From assembly GCA_947561395.2 (NCBI GenBank), contig OX387190.1, positions 9,666,858 through 9,730,857 on the forward strand: a stretch of 64,000 bases of DNA, in the 5' to 3' direction. Source of the stretch: Buxus sempervirens (taxonomy: Eukaryota > Streptophyta > Magnoliopsida > Buxales > Buxaceae). Position 1 is the stretch's first letter; every line of letters begins with the position of its first letter. Below the pieces are notes generated by a model that did no database searches, was not told where the DNA came from, and worked only from the letters and a program-made list of their open reading frames with translations. This document shows positions 24,956-35,164 of the stretch, piece by piece. The position numbers and the translations under genes are program-made.

Positions 24956-27132
24956 TTAAATTATTTTATGTTATTAATGTGCTAATTATTGTTATAAAAT
25001 TATAGTTGGTCTTATATTTAAGTAGGTGCAAAATTGGGGTTTACTTAATGATTTGTCCAACACTTCTGTAGTATTACTGATTTGGACCCTAGTGCATCCT
25101 TATAAGAGACAACCGCTCATGCGCGCTCTCTCTCCTTGTATTTTCTTTCGTGCGAGTTAAGGTCTTAGTGAAATGTAGGATTTCAGGTGTACTGGCAGAG
25201 CACCGGATCATGATTTGCTTAGATAAGCCTCTAGATTGTTTCAGAAGTCCGTAGAAGAGCTGAGAAAAAGGGGGAAAAAGGGAGAAGAAGTTGCAAAGGA
25301 GAAAAAGGCAAAAGAAGGAGAAGACGAAGAAGGGGGAAGAAGAGAAGCAAAGGAAGATGAAAGGAGGAGGGCTGAACTAGTTCGGTAAGTAATTTTTTTT
25401 TTGCTCTTGTGTTCACGATTTCAGAAGAGGAATTTGATTTTATACATGTTGAAATCTCATGTTTAAGTTTAACATCTTACTTTGATTTGAAGTATGTATT
25501 TTAACTTGTGGAAGATGAACATTTGATTTCAATTGATTCATTAGATGCTCTGATTAAGCTTTGATTGATGTACCGGATGCTCTGTTTTTGGTTTTAAATG
25601 ATAGTTGCAAATGGTTTTAGGAAGTTTTGGGATGTCTTCAAGACTATGCAAACATTATTATAAATCTCAGTTTAATAGCTTAAAAATTTGTTTACCAGGT
25701 GCAGATTACATAGGAACTGATTTTAGGTTTAGAGGATTCCTGGATTGATCTAGAAAAATCATCAAAGTAGGCCATTTTATCATAGAAAATGAATGAATAG
25801 TGCTATTGTCGACATTTGAAAAGTTAGTAAATTTCAGTACAAAATTTGTATTTTAATTTAAAAACAGTTATATATATAGAATAAATATTTAGATTTAATA
25901 TAAATGAGAGTTTTTGATAAATTAGTGTACATAATTTAAAGAATTAAGTTTTAGTTTAGATTTAAATTAAATTCAACAAATAAGTTCAAACCCTAATAAA
26001 TAATTACATTTTAGTCACATTTTGAAATAAAAATCAAAATTCAAGGAAAAAGTGTTTAAAAGTGATTTTTAGGATTTACAAATTAATTAAAAATTAAGAT
26101 AAGGTCAATTTAATAACAGTAAAGAGAAAGGTAATAGTTGAGATGCAATTTGGCATATTGCATGAAAAAAATTTTTGGGAAAGTGATCAAAGATAGATGC
26201 TATACCTCCGTGTACTCGGAGATGCCCCATGTACTTGGGATGTTGTTGACTCTGTGTACTCAGAGATGTCCCGTGTACTCGGGATGATATAGTTAAGATT
26301 GGGAAGAGTTGTGCGTGCTAGATTTCATGTTTGGTTTGATTTTAGAGCCTAGTAGGCATAGCACTATATGGATCCATTTAGGAGCTAGGTAGTGGAAATT
26401 ATTGTTCTTTGCTAGTTGTAACTCCTTGTCCACGCACGCGTGTTCCACCGTGTACTCGGTGAGGCCTTATCGTGTACTCGGAAGGCTGCGGCTATCCCTC
26501 ATTTTATCGTGTACTCGGACTATGACTGGATAGTACATGCCAACCCCTCTCTGTACTGGTGGGGCCCGCAATAAGACGATGATCGTATACTCAGCTTCGC
26601 ACCTAAGCCGAAAGGTGGCATAGTGGATATTTTTATTACCCTAGTTAAAGACAGTCTTATTTCATGAGTCCTGCTATGACTGGTTGATTTATGATTGATA
26701 TGCAGATTTGATTGACATGCAGATTTATTCTGGTTATTTTGTATCTATTGATATAGTATCGTGGGATTATTCGGTTTATTCGCGTTATTGTCGCTGATGC
26801 ATATTTTAATCTGAATCATGTTTTAGAACTGTTAAAAATGTTTTATGAGCATGCATGCGCTACTTACTGAGATATTCGTATCTCATACGGTTTTGTTTTG
26901 TTTTGTTTTCAGATCTTGGAAAAGTTGATATCAGAGGGTAAAAGATGGAATCAAATGAGTTCAGATTAGAGCTTGATATTTTTGTTTCAGTTGGGTTTTA
27001 GTTGATCTTAATTATATATTTAATTGTTCATTCTTGTTTCCTTTACTCTGATACTGTGATCCTGGGTGGAATAGTGACCCTTCGGCGACGGGTTACGGTT
27101 TAGTTCACGTAACTCGGATCCGAGGTGTTACA
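24956..27132 (+). repeat. Right arm of the inverted repeat (LTR copy, plus sense)
   Basis: It faces the left arm across a 33-bp spacer (24923-24955) and ends GGATCCGAGGTGTTACA. In the sense direction it has CTTATAAG (TATA-like) at 25100-25107, a CT-rich leader, donor TCG|GTAAGT at 25382-25390, a hairpin array at about 26205-26283, the TTCG hairpin at 26869-26884, and a TTTTGTTTTC-AG acceptor at 26912. The right half resembles LTR D (50319-54083), which identifies the arms as LTRs of the same superfamily, each probably lacking its 5' end at the spacer. Confidence 0.93.
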
Positions 27133-27447
27133 AAATGGTATCAGAGCTGGATCTGAGTCCAGTAGTCCGTGGCTGGTGTGGGTCCTGGCATTCCCCGGGA
27201 AAGGTGGTTGGACCGATGAGGGCAGGCCCATGAGGGGTTGGCAGGCTTCTAGGTGGCCACTACAGGGAGACATGTAGCCCTGAGGGGGGATATTGTGATA
27301 TCCCGATCCCACATTGGAAACAGATGAATACCCGATATGGTATAAAAGTCAAGGAGAACACTTAACCAAATGAGGCGCCTTTTGAAGACAAAACCATGCA
27401 AGCTTAGGCCCAAAGCGGACAATACATCGCTGGATTGGGTCGTTACA
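27133..27447 (+). mobile_element. TRIM-type retroelement remnant: PBS, PPT and 3' LTR
   Basis: TGGTATCAGAGC at 27136-27147 is the initiator-Met tRNA primer binding site. A non-coding interior of about 130 bp leads to a polypurine tract, TGAGGGGGGA, at 27281-27290. A 154-bp LTR runs from TGTGATATCCC (27294) to GGTCGTTACA (27447) and contains CCCAAAGCGGACAATA. This layout is that of small non-autonomous TRIM elements widespread in plants. The expected 5' LTR is absent; the inverted repeat ends exactly where it should end. Confidence 0.72.
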
Positions 27448-28422
27448 AATGGTAATGGGCTCAAATGAGATTTTGGAGCCAACTCATCCGACTCATCTCA
27501 CTTGAAATAATAATCAAGAAATAATCCAATATAAGGACCATACCGATAGAGGTCCACCGAGAGCCCAAAATGGAGCATGCTTAGCCTAGGTTAGATGGTT
27601 TGGCCGCATCCTGAGATAAGGGCCTATCGGGCCCCACATTCTCTCTTTCTTAAAAGAAATAGATCACCTAAGCATACCAAGAAAGGGGGACTTCATCCCC
27701 AATTCACAAAGACTTGGGCTATGCAGCCCAAGCCTAGGGAAAAGAAGGCCCCAAGCCTAACCCTAGACACCTTTTGGCATATGAACAAAAAAGAAAGACA
27801 ATAAACCATAAGGTGCCATTGTGGGGCCCATCAAACGGCCCACAAATCCTCATAGACTCATGTAAATGGAGTTAAGACAAACTTGCCACTTTGTTAAAAT
27901 CAACCAAACATGCCGAATCTCCTGAAGGGTTCAGAAACCCAAATAGGACATATGGGTCACAACTAGCCCACCTTGGTTTCCCGTGGGCCTTCCAAAGGGA
28001 TCCACCCCATCAATCAAACATCACTTAATAACCATGGACATAATGAATCTAACTAAGGGGCCAAACCTGATTTGAGGACCCACTCAGACTTAAGCTGTAA
28101 AGCATGCTGGCATAGGACAGGTGAGGTAACGAGTTGACTCGATACAATCTGACCCGGGGTACCCATGGGGCCCGCCTTTGATGGGGCGGACTAGGGTGTC
28201 TACGGACTTCCCCAAACCATAACCAGGCCTTATCCAAATCTTATAAACGCAGACCAAACTCTAGATAGACTTCTAGGAGCAGGTGTCTACCTGCACCAAA
28301 TCAAGTAGTGGCGACTCCTTAATCCCCCTAATCAGCCCTTTAAGTTAAAAAGGAGAGCGCATCGGGTTTTCAAGAAAACTACATTTTCCACGTGCACCCC
28401 GTCCCGAGGTGCGTACATATGG

Positions 28423-29605
28423 AATTATGTGCAAAACCATATTTTGAATTAATATACATGTTTTAGATTGATGCTATATGATTATTGTGTTATGTGTGCA
28501 TGTTTGGTTTTGATCAAATTGGATTTAATATGAAAATACACATGATCAACTATTTTTATGCGAAAATCTAGTCAAATTTGATCGTCTTCAAATTTAATGG
28601 ATTAAAATGAGTTTTGCTCGTTGGCTTTTGTTCTAGAGGTGTTTTTAAGCATGTCCATAGCTTTGATTTGGTTGAATTTGGCATAAGATTGAAGTAACAA
28701 AAAATTAAGCTTTGTAACTACAAAAATTATTCATTCAACACCCTTCAGCATGTCTCAATATATTGAGAACATGAATATCGATATATCAAACTTTGCAAAG
28801 AGCTCTTCAATACAATTTCCAGAGAGTTGTTTTGTCAGGGATTTATCGAAAAAGCACTCGATATATATCGAAGACAATTTTGATACAGTTTCCCGAAACT
28901 TGTCTAAGTGAATTTTGATTCAATAAATGTTTCGATGTTCTGAGGAATTGCTCAACAATGGTCCTCAATATGTCGAGAACCTCTTCAATATATCTAACTA
29001 TATAAAACTCATATCGAAACCCTTGGAAAGGGCCTTTGATATGCTTTGGAAAGCTGCTCGATAAACGAACATGACTGTTCCATCTATCGAGGGTTAAAGA
29101 AAATACAGAATTAGATATTTTGACTGTTATATGCTGTTTTATGATTCTTATAGCTTTTATAAGTGACATTTTCGATATATCCCTTATATATTGAACATGA
29201 CTGTTCGATATAGAAGGGATATTGTTAGTTTCATTTCATTATTATACATAATTGAGAAATGGAGTGTAAATAGGATACATAAACATGATAAATAAGTGAT
29301 ATTTTACTCTCACTTTATTAATAAATAATATAAAGCCAGCCAGCCCCAACTTTTTAGCCCTTTAACAGTTCTTTCTTCTTTGTTATCTCTTTTCTTCTCT
29401 TTCACCACCAAATCATTCATAACAACAGATGTCTTGGATCATCCACTCAAATTAACATTTTGGAGTCAATATCTGATTAGAACTATCAATTATGGGCACC
29501 GCACCCTTCATGTACTAACAGAAAGTGAAGCTATATATTTCAATAATGGGAAACAATTCTACGCAGATTAAAGTAATGATACAGGTAACATCATAAGCAT
29601 CTTAC
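28423..29605. other. Intron 2: right half of old element hosting LTR A
   Basis: No host coding sequence. From about 28745 to 29215 the DNA repeats variants of TCTCAATATATTGAGAAC and TCGATATATCGA at irregular spacing. This resembles the reiterated-word section seen in the LTRs further right. I infer an old plus-sense LTR that begins somewhere before 20120; its ends were not found. Confidence 0.35.
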
Positions 29606-29694
29606 TACAAATCCACTGATCACTCGTGCCCAGAATAGTAGAACCCTCTGATTCCTTTCCCACACATTCAGGATGATAAGCTTTTAGGCAATTC
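29606..29694 (-). CDS. Coding exon 2: second half of PHD finger
   Basis: This 89-bp internal exon has acceptor TTGTATCAG|G at 29695 and donor TGTA|GTAAGA at 29605. It encodes NCLKAYHPECVGKE, then a short linker ending DQWIC. It supplies the PHD ligands C35, H40, C43 and C62; the KAYHPEC core is typical of plant PHD fingers in this group. The split codon A|GT with exon 3 gives Ser63 where I recall family members having Gly. Introns of 12.1 kb (upstream) and 13.5 kb (downstream) isolate it. It lies only 340 bp from solo LTR C. Confidence 0.85.
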
Positions 29695-30037
29695 CTGATA
29701 CAATAGAACCATAGATAAGTATAAGAAATATCTAAAACATCAGAAATACAATGAAAAGAAAACAACATGGCAAATCATACTGATAAAGTCATATACCCAC
29801 AAGCATAGTTCAATATGTATGCATTTTAAAACTAGTAAGAATCTGAAAAATCCTGCACAGGGTATACTGTCAAGTTCCCAAAGAAAGCAATTTAGCTGAG
29901 GCATAGATGACTTAGAAGAAAGAGTCAACCATAGCAATCAAAGTTGTCTAGCAAAATGAAGCAACAACTGCTACCTTAGACAAATAGCCATAACTGAAGA
30001 TCCTTGACCAGTTTCAAAGATTATTCAATGTTGTTGA

Positions 30038-32258
30038 TGTCAGAACCCCAATTTTGGGGATTTTAATTGAAAAAACAGAAAAGGAAGTTTTTGATATAAA
30101 AATTGAAAAATAGGGGGAAAGTGAAATTTTTAAACTTAATTTTTTACCCTTAAGTTTTCAAAATATCAGAAAGGGCTTAAATTTACAAAAATTGGCCCCT
30201 GGATTTCAACGAACATACTCCTTCTTTGTTTGTTCGTGGGTTGCCATTTTGGCAGTAAAAAACCAAGGGAAATCATTCTATAAACGAATCCCATGGTAAA
30301 AGAAAGTAATTGACAAAGAAAAGAGAAGGTTTTTGGATGATTTCGGCAGCTTTTTCAAACTTCTAAATTTTTTTAGTCGACTGGTGGCCTGCCATGGAAG
30401 TGAAATTTTTGCTCTCTAATAATATCTTTCTATTTCTCTTGGTCTCAAAGCTGGAGATTTTCCTTTCCTTTTGGGTTGCTGAACCTCCCGATTTCTCTAT
30501 CTTCCGTGAGTTATAAAAAGGAATGGTGTTTCTGCAGAACAGGAGGGGAAACGAACGATTTTCGGCTGTTAGCAAAAACCCATCCATCAAAGCTCCTTCT
30601 TCCAGCAAAGACGAACCCATCTCTCTCCTTTTCTCTTAATCGCACAGACCCATTTCTCTGAACCTCATTCTTGCAATCTCTCTCAATCTCAGTCGCAATC
30701 TCTCTCTCTACCTCTCACGCAATCTTTCAGCCACCCTCTCTTCTTCCTCGATCCCTCTTGCTCACCTTTTCTCTCTATCTCTCTCTCGCTGCTGCCACAC
30801 TCTTCTCACTATAGTCATTTCCCCTCTCACTGTCTCTCTTCGTCATAGGAGAGTTCTCTCTGTCGCACATCTCTGTGTGGTCTTCTCTCTGTTATCATAT
30901 CTCCCAAATAGAGAAGCTATAAGGTGCTCCATCGCAGGCAATCAGCAGTTCTTTCCTTCTCTGGAGCAGGTCTTTATAATCTTCTCCAGCAACCTGATCA
31001 TTGTCTTCTCCATTCATCCTCTATTCCGAACTCGGGTAAGTCAATGCTTATTCCATGCTTGTCTGAAATCTGAATGGAAGAGAGTGAATCCATGTTTTTC
31101 TGTTTGTAAAACAATAGATGTTCACTAGATTTGGATGTTCTTTGTAATGAGATTTTAATGAAAATATGCAAAGATTCCAGCATGAATATATGGATCAGAT
31201 TAATTCATTGCTTTGTTCTCTTTTATCTTGCATCTTGTTGGATTTTCAATACACTGTTCTTGATACATCGGGATACAAATGCATGTTTAAATCTACTGTT
31301 TCATGGTGCTAAGAATGTAAACACTGTGCAGATCTAAATTTTTTTTTATCTAGTGGAGAATCAGTGAGAAATTTCTTTAGATTATTGCTTAGTTAAACGG
31401 ATTAAGAATTGTTTCAATAGGAGCTATTTCAAATGCATAACCTTGTCTTTCAGTTTTTTTTATAGATTAAATTTGTAATGCAAAAGGCTTTCATTTTTAG
31501 TTTCTCATCCAAATACTTGAATAAATTTTAATTGCTAGGATAAATGTAAAGAAGGAATCTGTAAAGTTCGATATTTTTGCATCTTTAATTTTTTAGAAAC
31601 TTGAAATATTAGGATTTTAACAAACTTAGAAATTTTTTTTTAAGATTTGTATATGTTAGCAAATTTAGAAACATTCATAAATTTAGAAACTTTTTTTTAA
31701 AAATTTTAGAAACTTTCCTTTTTAGTATTTAGAAATTTGTAAATATTAGGATTTTAGAAATAATTACCTTGTATAAAATTTAACAAACTTAGAAATTTTC
31801 CTTTTTTTTTTTAGATTTGTATATCAGCAAATTTAGAAAAATTTAAAAAATTAGAAATTTTCCTTTTTTAGTAAATTTAGAAACTTTCCTTTTTAATATT
31901 TAGAAATTTGTAAATATTAGGATTCTAGAAATAATTATCTTGTATAAAATCTAACAAACTTAGAAACTTTCCTTAGCATTTGTAAATATTTAAAATTTTG
32001 AAATTGTAAATAAATAATTTCTTTTTAGGGTAAAATTTAGATAAGGTAACTAGTTCATTGAACCAGGGGTGGTTGGGTGCCTAACACCTTTCCAACCACT
32101 TAATTGAACCCGTAACCCAGAAATCTGGTTGAACCAAATTTTAAACTCTCATGTAATTAATTAATTTTTTTCCTTGGTGTCCATCCACACCCAAAATTGA
32201 ACCATGGATGGTGGCGACTCCATTGACCCGAACCGACCCTACGGGCCGTGTTCCCACA
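30038..32258 (+). mobile_element. Solo LTR C with GTTGA target duplication
   Basis: It begins TGTCAGAACCCCAATTTTGG and ends CGTGTTCCCACA. GTTGA flanks both ends (30033-30037 and 32259-32263). It is 2,221 bp with no internal region. In sense order it has TATAAAAA at 30512-30519, a long CT-rich leader, and CGG|GTAAGT at 31033-31041. A run of short A/T-rich reiterations (AAATTTAGAAAC and variants) lies at 31560-32010. GTGGCGACTCC (32211-32221) sits near the 3' end, as in LTRs A and B. It inserted 340 bp from exon 2, on its upstream side relative to the PHD gene. Confidence 0.88.
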
Positions 32259-32263
32259 GTTGA

Positions 32264-32930
32264 AATAACTGAATTTTAGGTTGTTTGATCAAGTAACAGA
32301 AACTCAATGGAATTCATAACTGTCTCAAATTCATTTTTTTCTTCTTTTTTTGGTAGTCTAAATATTCATGAACTAAGACAATTTCAACGCCCCTTTTAAC
32401 TGAAGGATCTTTTCATTGATAATTCTTTGGTTGTCAATGCATGCAAAAAGATATCAGAAGAGCTCGAAGGAATATATAATTATAAATGAATGAGAAAAAG
32501 AGTATGGAAAACAACCAACAGGATTGTCCTAGAAAACCAACTACATAACGCACACAAATCCCAGTGTCAGAGATAGGTGTCCTTGTTATGAAAGAGAGAA
32601 TAGAAAAGCATGGAGGAACACTTGATAAGAATCCCCCTAATCCAGTCCCCTAGTGGAGCAAATGAATAGAATTATATACAGTGGAATGTAAGGAGTAGAG
32701 TTTCCAACGTCTAGGCACAATTGGAACGCTTGAAAAGCTTTCAAGTTTGTCACGCATCCCCATCAGTCTGAAACAACATGTGATAAGATCGGCCTATCTC
32801 TAACCAGCCGTCCAACCTCCCTCCGCATATAGTCAATATGGAAAATCCAGTGACAGAATCAAGAATGAATTTAATTAATCAACAAATACTGTCATTGTCA
32901 AGAAATCTTCTAATGGTTAGGTTGTTAGAT
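32264..32930. other. Intron 1, no feature recognised
   Basis: Non-coding AT-rich DNA; no element ends found. Confidence 0.4.
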
Positions 32931-32936
32931 ATTATA

Positions 32937-33668
32937 ACCAAGGTTTAATGTACCAGGACCAGGTATCAGACTGGTCTGGTCCGGTCTAGGTACAAACTGG
33001 ATCGGACTTGCTGTACCGCCCGGTCCTCAACAATCCAAAAGAAAGTGGCAAAAAAACGTTTCTTTTATCATTTTTTTTATCTAGTCGATTTGACCAGTTG
33101 ACCCTCCCTTCTCTCTTTCTTTGCTCCCTCTCTCTCTCTTTATTTTTCTTCTTTTAATTCAGTCGATTTGACCCCCTCTCTCTCTTTCTTTCTGCTTTTT
33201 TTTATTTAGACTATTCAGTCGATTGGACTTTTGCTGCAAAAGTCCAATCGACTCCCTCTCTTCCCCCTCTCCTTCTCTCTCTCTCTTTTTATCTTTTTCC
33301 CTTTTTTATTTAGTCGATTGGAATATTTGGACTTCTCCCTTCCCCCCCCCCCCCCCCCCCCTCTCTTTCTTACTTCTTTTATTTATATTTATTTAACAAG
33401 ATTGGACTGTTGCAGGCAAATCCAGCAAAGTCAAGTAACCTTGCAACTTTGCCTACAACACCTTTTTTAAACCATAAAGACCAGCTCGGGCGGTCCCGAG
33501 TTGGACCGACCGAGTCTCTATATGATACTGCCCGGTATCATCTAGACTCGGGCGGTCCAACTTAGGACCGCCCAAGTCCAATACTTTTCATTAAGGCACC
33601 TGTCCCAGACCGGAATACCGGATGGGGACAAGGCGATCCCGATCCAAACCGGCTTACGGAAAACCATG
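32937..33668. mobile_element. Non-autonomous element with short inverted ends (MITE-like)
   Basis: It starts ACCAAGGTTT and ends AAACCATG, imperfect inverted ends, flanked by ATTATA at 32931-32936 and 33669-33674. The interior holds repeated GGTCCGG/CCGGTC words, three TAGTCGATT(T/G)GAC segments, CT-rich tracts and a run of 20 C at 33342-33361. There is no coding capacity. Confidence 0.5.
33342..33361. repeat. Poly-C run
   Basis: Twenty consecutive C within a CT-rich tract; length may be unreliable in any assembly. Confidence 0.9.
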
Positions 33669-33964
33669 ATTATAGTAGATCTTTTCAATAATAAAGAACT
33701 AGTTAATAGAATTATATATGTAACTAGTTAGTTAGTTAGTAGTGAGTCAATTGAAATTAGTTATAAATCAACAATAATTACTCATCATAGGATTGAGGTT
33801 TTAGTCGACAGTCCCTATAAATAATAAAAAAAGAATATGCTTGAGTAAATTGAATTAATTTTTTTAAAATTACAATACCTATTGATGTGAGAATTGCTTA
33901 TATCAAAAAATTAAAAATCATTAGGGAAACTGTCTTAGTCTACGTTCATCAAAAAAAAAATGTC

Positions 33965-34395
33965 CTAGTCTATAGCTTCAAAATAGAGAATCATCTCTCC
34001 TAGCTTGAGACATAATATGCATACATGTGGAGATAGGACAATGCCTGGTTTTCTCTTCTGAAGCATATCACATACGTTGATCCTGTAAAGCAAAGTAGAC
34101 CATGCAAAGAATTTCACCCAAGGGGGAACAAGGGTTTTCATAAGAGACGTAAAATAAGAAGGGGCATGTGGAAAATCCTTATCAAGTCTGGTGTGAGCCA
34201 TAAATGATTTGGTGGAGAAACATCCCAAAAGGATCAAGGATCCATAGTAAAGAATCTGAGATACCTCGAGCAATAAGTACATCCTTAAGAATATGTATGT
34301 GGTTGGCTAGATCCAAACAATCAACCAGTCTAAGATTCCAAATGAAAGAAATATTCGAAAGAAGAAAGAGGGACGTGAGGCTTTCCAAAGGCTAG
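33965..34395 (-). mobile_element. L1-type LINE C-terminal fragment
   Basis: The minus frame at 34282-33965 reads VPPWVKFFAWSTLLYRINVC and LSPHVCILCLKLGE, the zf-RVT module that ends plant LINE ORF2 proteins. Upstream pieces lie in another frame (34388-34182). It is truncated on both sides. Confidence 0.65.
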
Positions 34396-34419
34396 TACAA
34401 GCCAATTTGATCCTGGTCT

Positions 34420-35155
34420 ATGCTAGAACTTCTTCTAATTGATACTTATTCTCTTCGTCTTCTGAATAATCTAGCTCCACATACACCACTTGCTTCTTAT
34501 TGCTATCACCTTCCGACTATAGATTCTCATCCGTTCTAAAGCTTTCCAGCTTAAGTTCTTCATTAAACTAGCACATATCTAGTAATCACCACTTTCAGTT
34601 TTTTGGAATTCAAAAGTTTGTACCTTTCACTTCTTTGTCACACTTGAGGAAAATGTGCCTTTTAGATTTAGGATCAAACTTTGACCTTTCCTCACTACGT
34701 ATATGCACATAGGCAAGACACTTAAATACCCTCATCTCAGAGTAATTATCTCCCTTCCTATCCATACCTCTTCTGCAACTTTTCTATCAAGTGCTACTCA
34801 ACCCAGAAGTTCTTGGCTTGACCAGCATTTAACCACAAATACCTTGCTCTCTGTATAATTTTTTTATTGATCCTTCCTACTAACACTATCCTGCTATGTT
34901 TTCTCCAAACTCTGAAGTGTCTTTTAATACTATGGACCTAGAAAAATTTAAGAAATTCTGCATCCTTATCAGTTATCACATTATCTATTGAGGCACTTAA
35001 TCTTCTTCCTGATCTAGTTGTCCACTTATGCCTTCCACAACCTAAGCTTAGCGAAAGTTTTAGACATGTTCTTCGTGAAGTAAATCCACATCTTTATGAA
35101 ATAGTCATCAATGGAAGTCATAAAATAGTGAGCTCACCCCCACAACCGCCAACAC
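34420..35155 (-). pseudogene. Ty1/copia integrase fragment, heavily decayed
   Basis: The minus strand reads, with frameshifts and stops, FMTSIDDY near 35115, then a region with YSEMRVFKCLAYVHI and RSKFDPKSKRHIFL near 34750-34650. This is the end of the copia integrase core and the start of the following linker. Many lesions show it is old. It lies between two LINE fragments of opposite orientation. Confidence 0.62.
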
Positions 35156-35164
35156 CCCCCTAGG

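Larger units (their letters stand above)
20348..28417 (+). mobile_element. Solo LTR A, split by a nested insert
   Basis: It begins TGTCAGCACCTCATTTTTGC and ends GAGGTGCGTACA. TATGG flanks it on both sides (20343-20347 and 28418-28422), the 5-bp target duplication of LTR elements. Without the insert at 22745-27447 the LTR is about 3.4 kb, close to its relative LTR B (3,065 bp), which shares the first 20 bases. No internal gag-pol is present, so it is a solo LTR left by recombination between two LTRs. It has a TATA box at 21206, a CT-rich leader and an AAG|GTAAGT donor at 21489-21497. GTGGCGACTCC lies about 100 bp before its 3' end. Probably Ty3/gypsy type (inference). Confidence 0.85.

Noticed and set aside
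24462..25416. Pair of nearly identical 61-codon Leu/Phe/Pro-rich frames on opposite strands
   Set aside because: They are mirror images inside the arms of the inverted repeat and come from a CT-rich LTR leader; no protein family signal.
22740..27460. Inverted repeat as a pure sequencing or assembly palindrome
   Set aside because: Both outer flanks belong to LTR A with matching TATGG repeats, the arms differ at several sites, and the spacer is not itself palindromic. Long-read confirmation would still be decisive.
33231..33470. 79-codon Phe/Ser/Pro-rich frame
   Set aside because: Runs through the CT-rich and poly-C tract of a MITE-like element.
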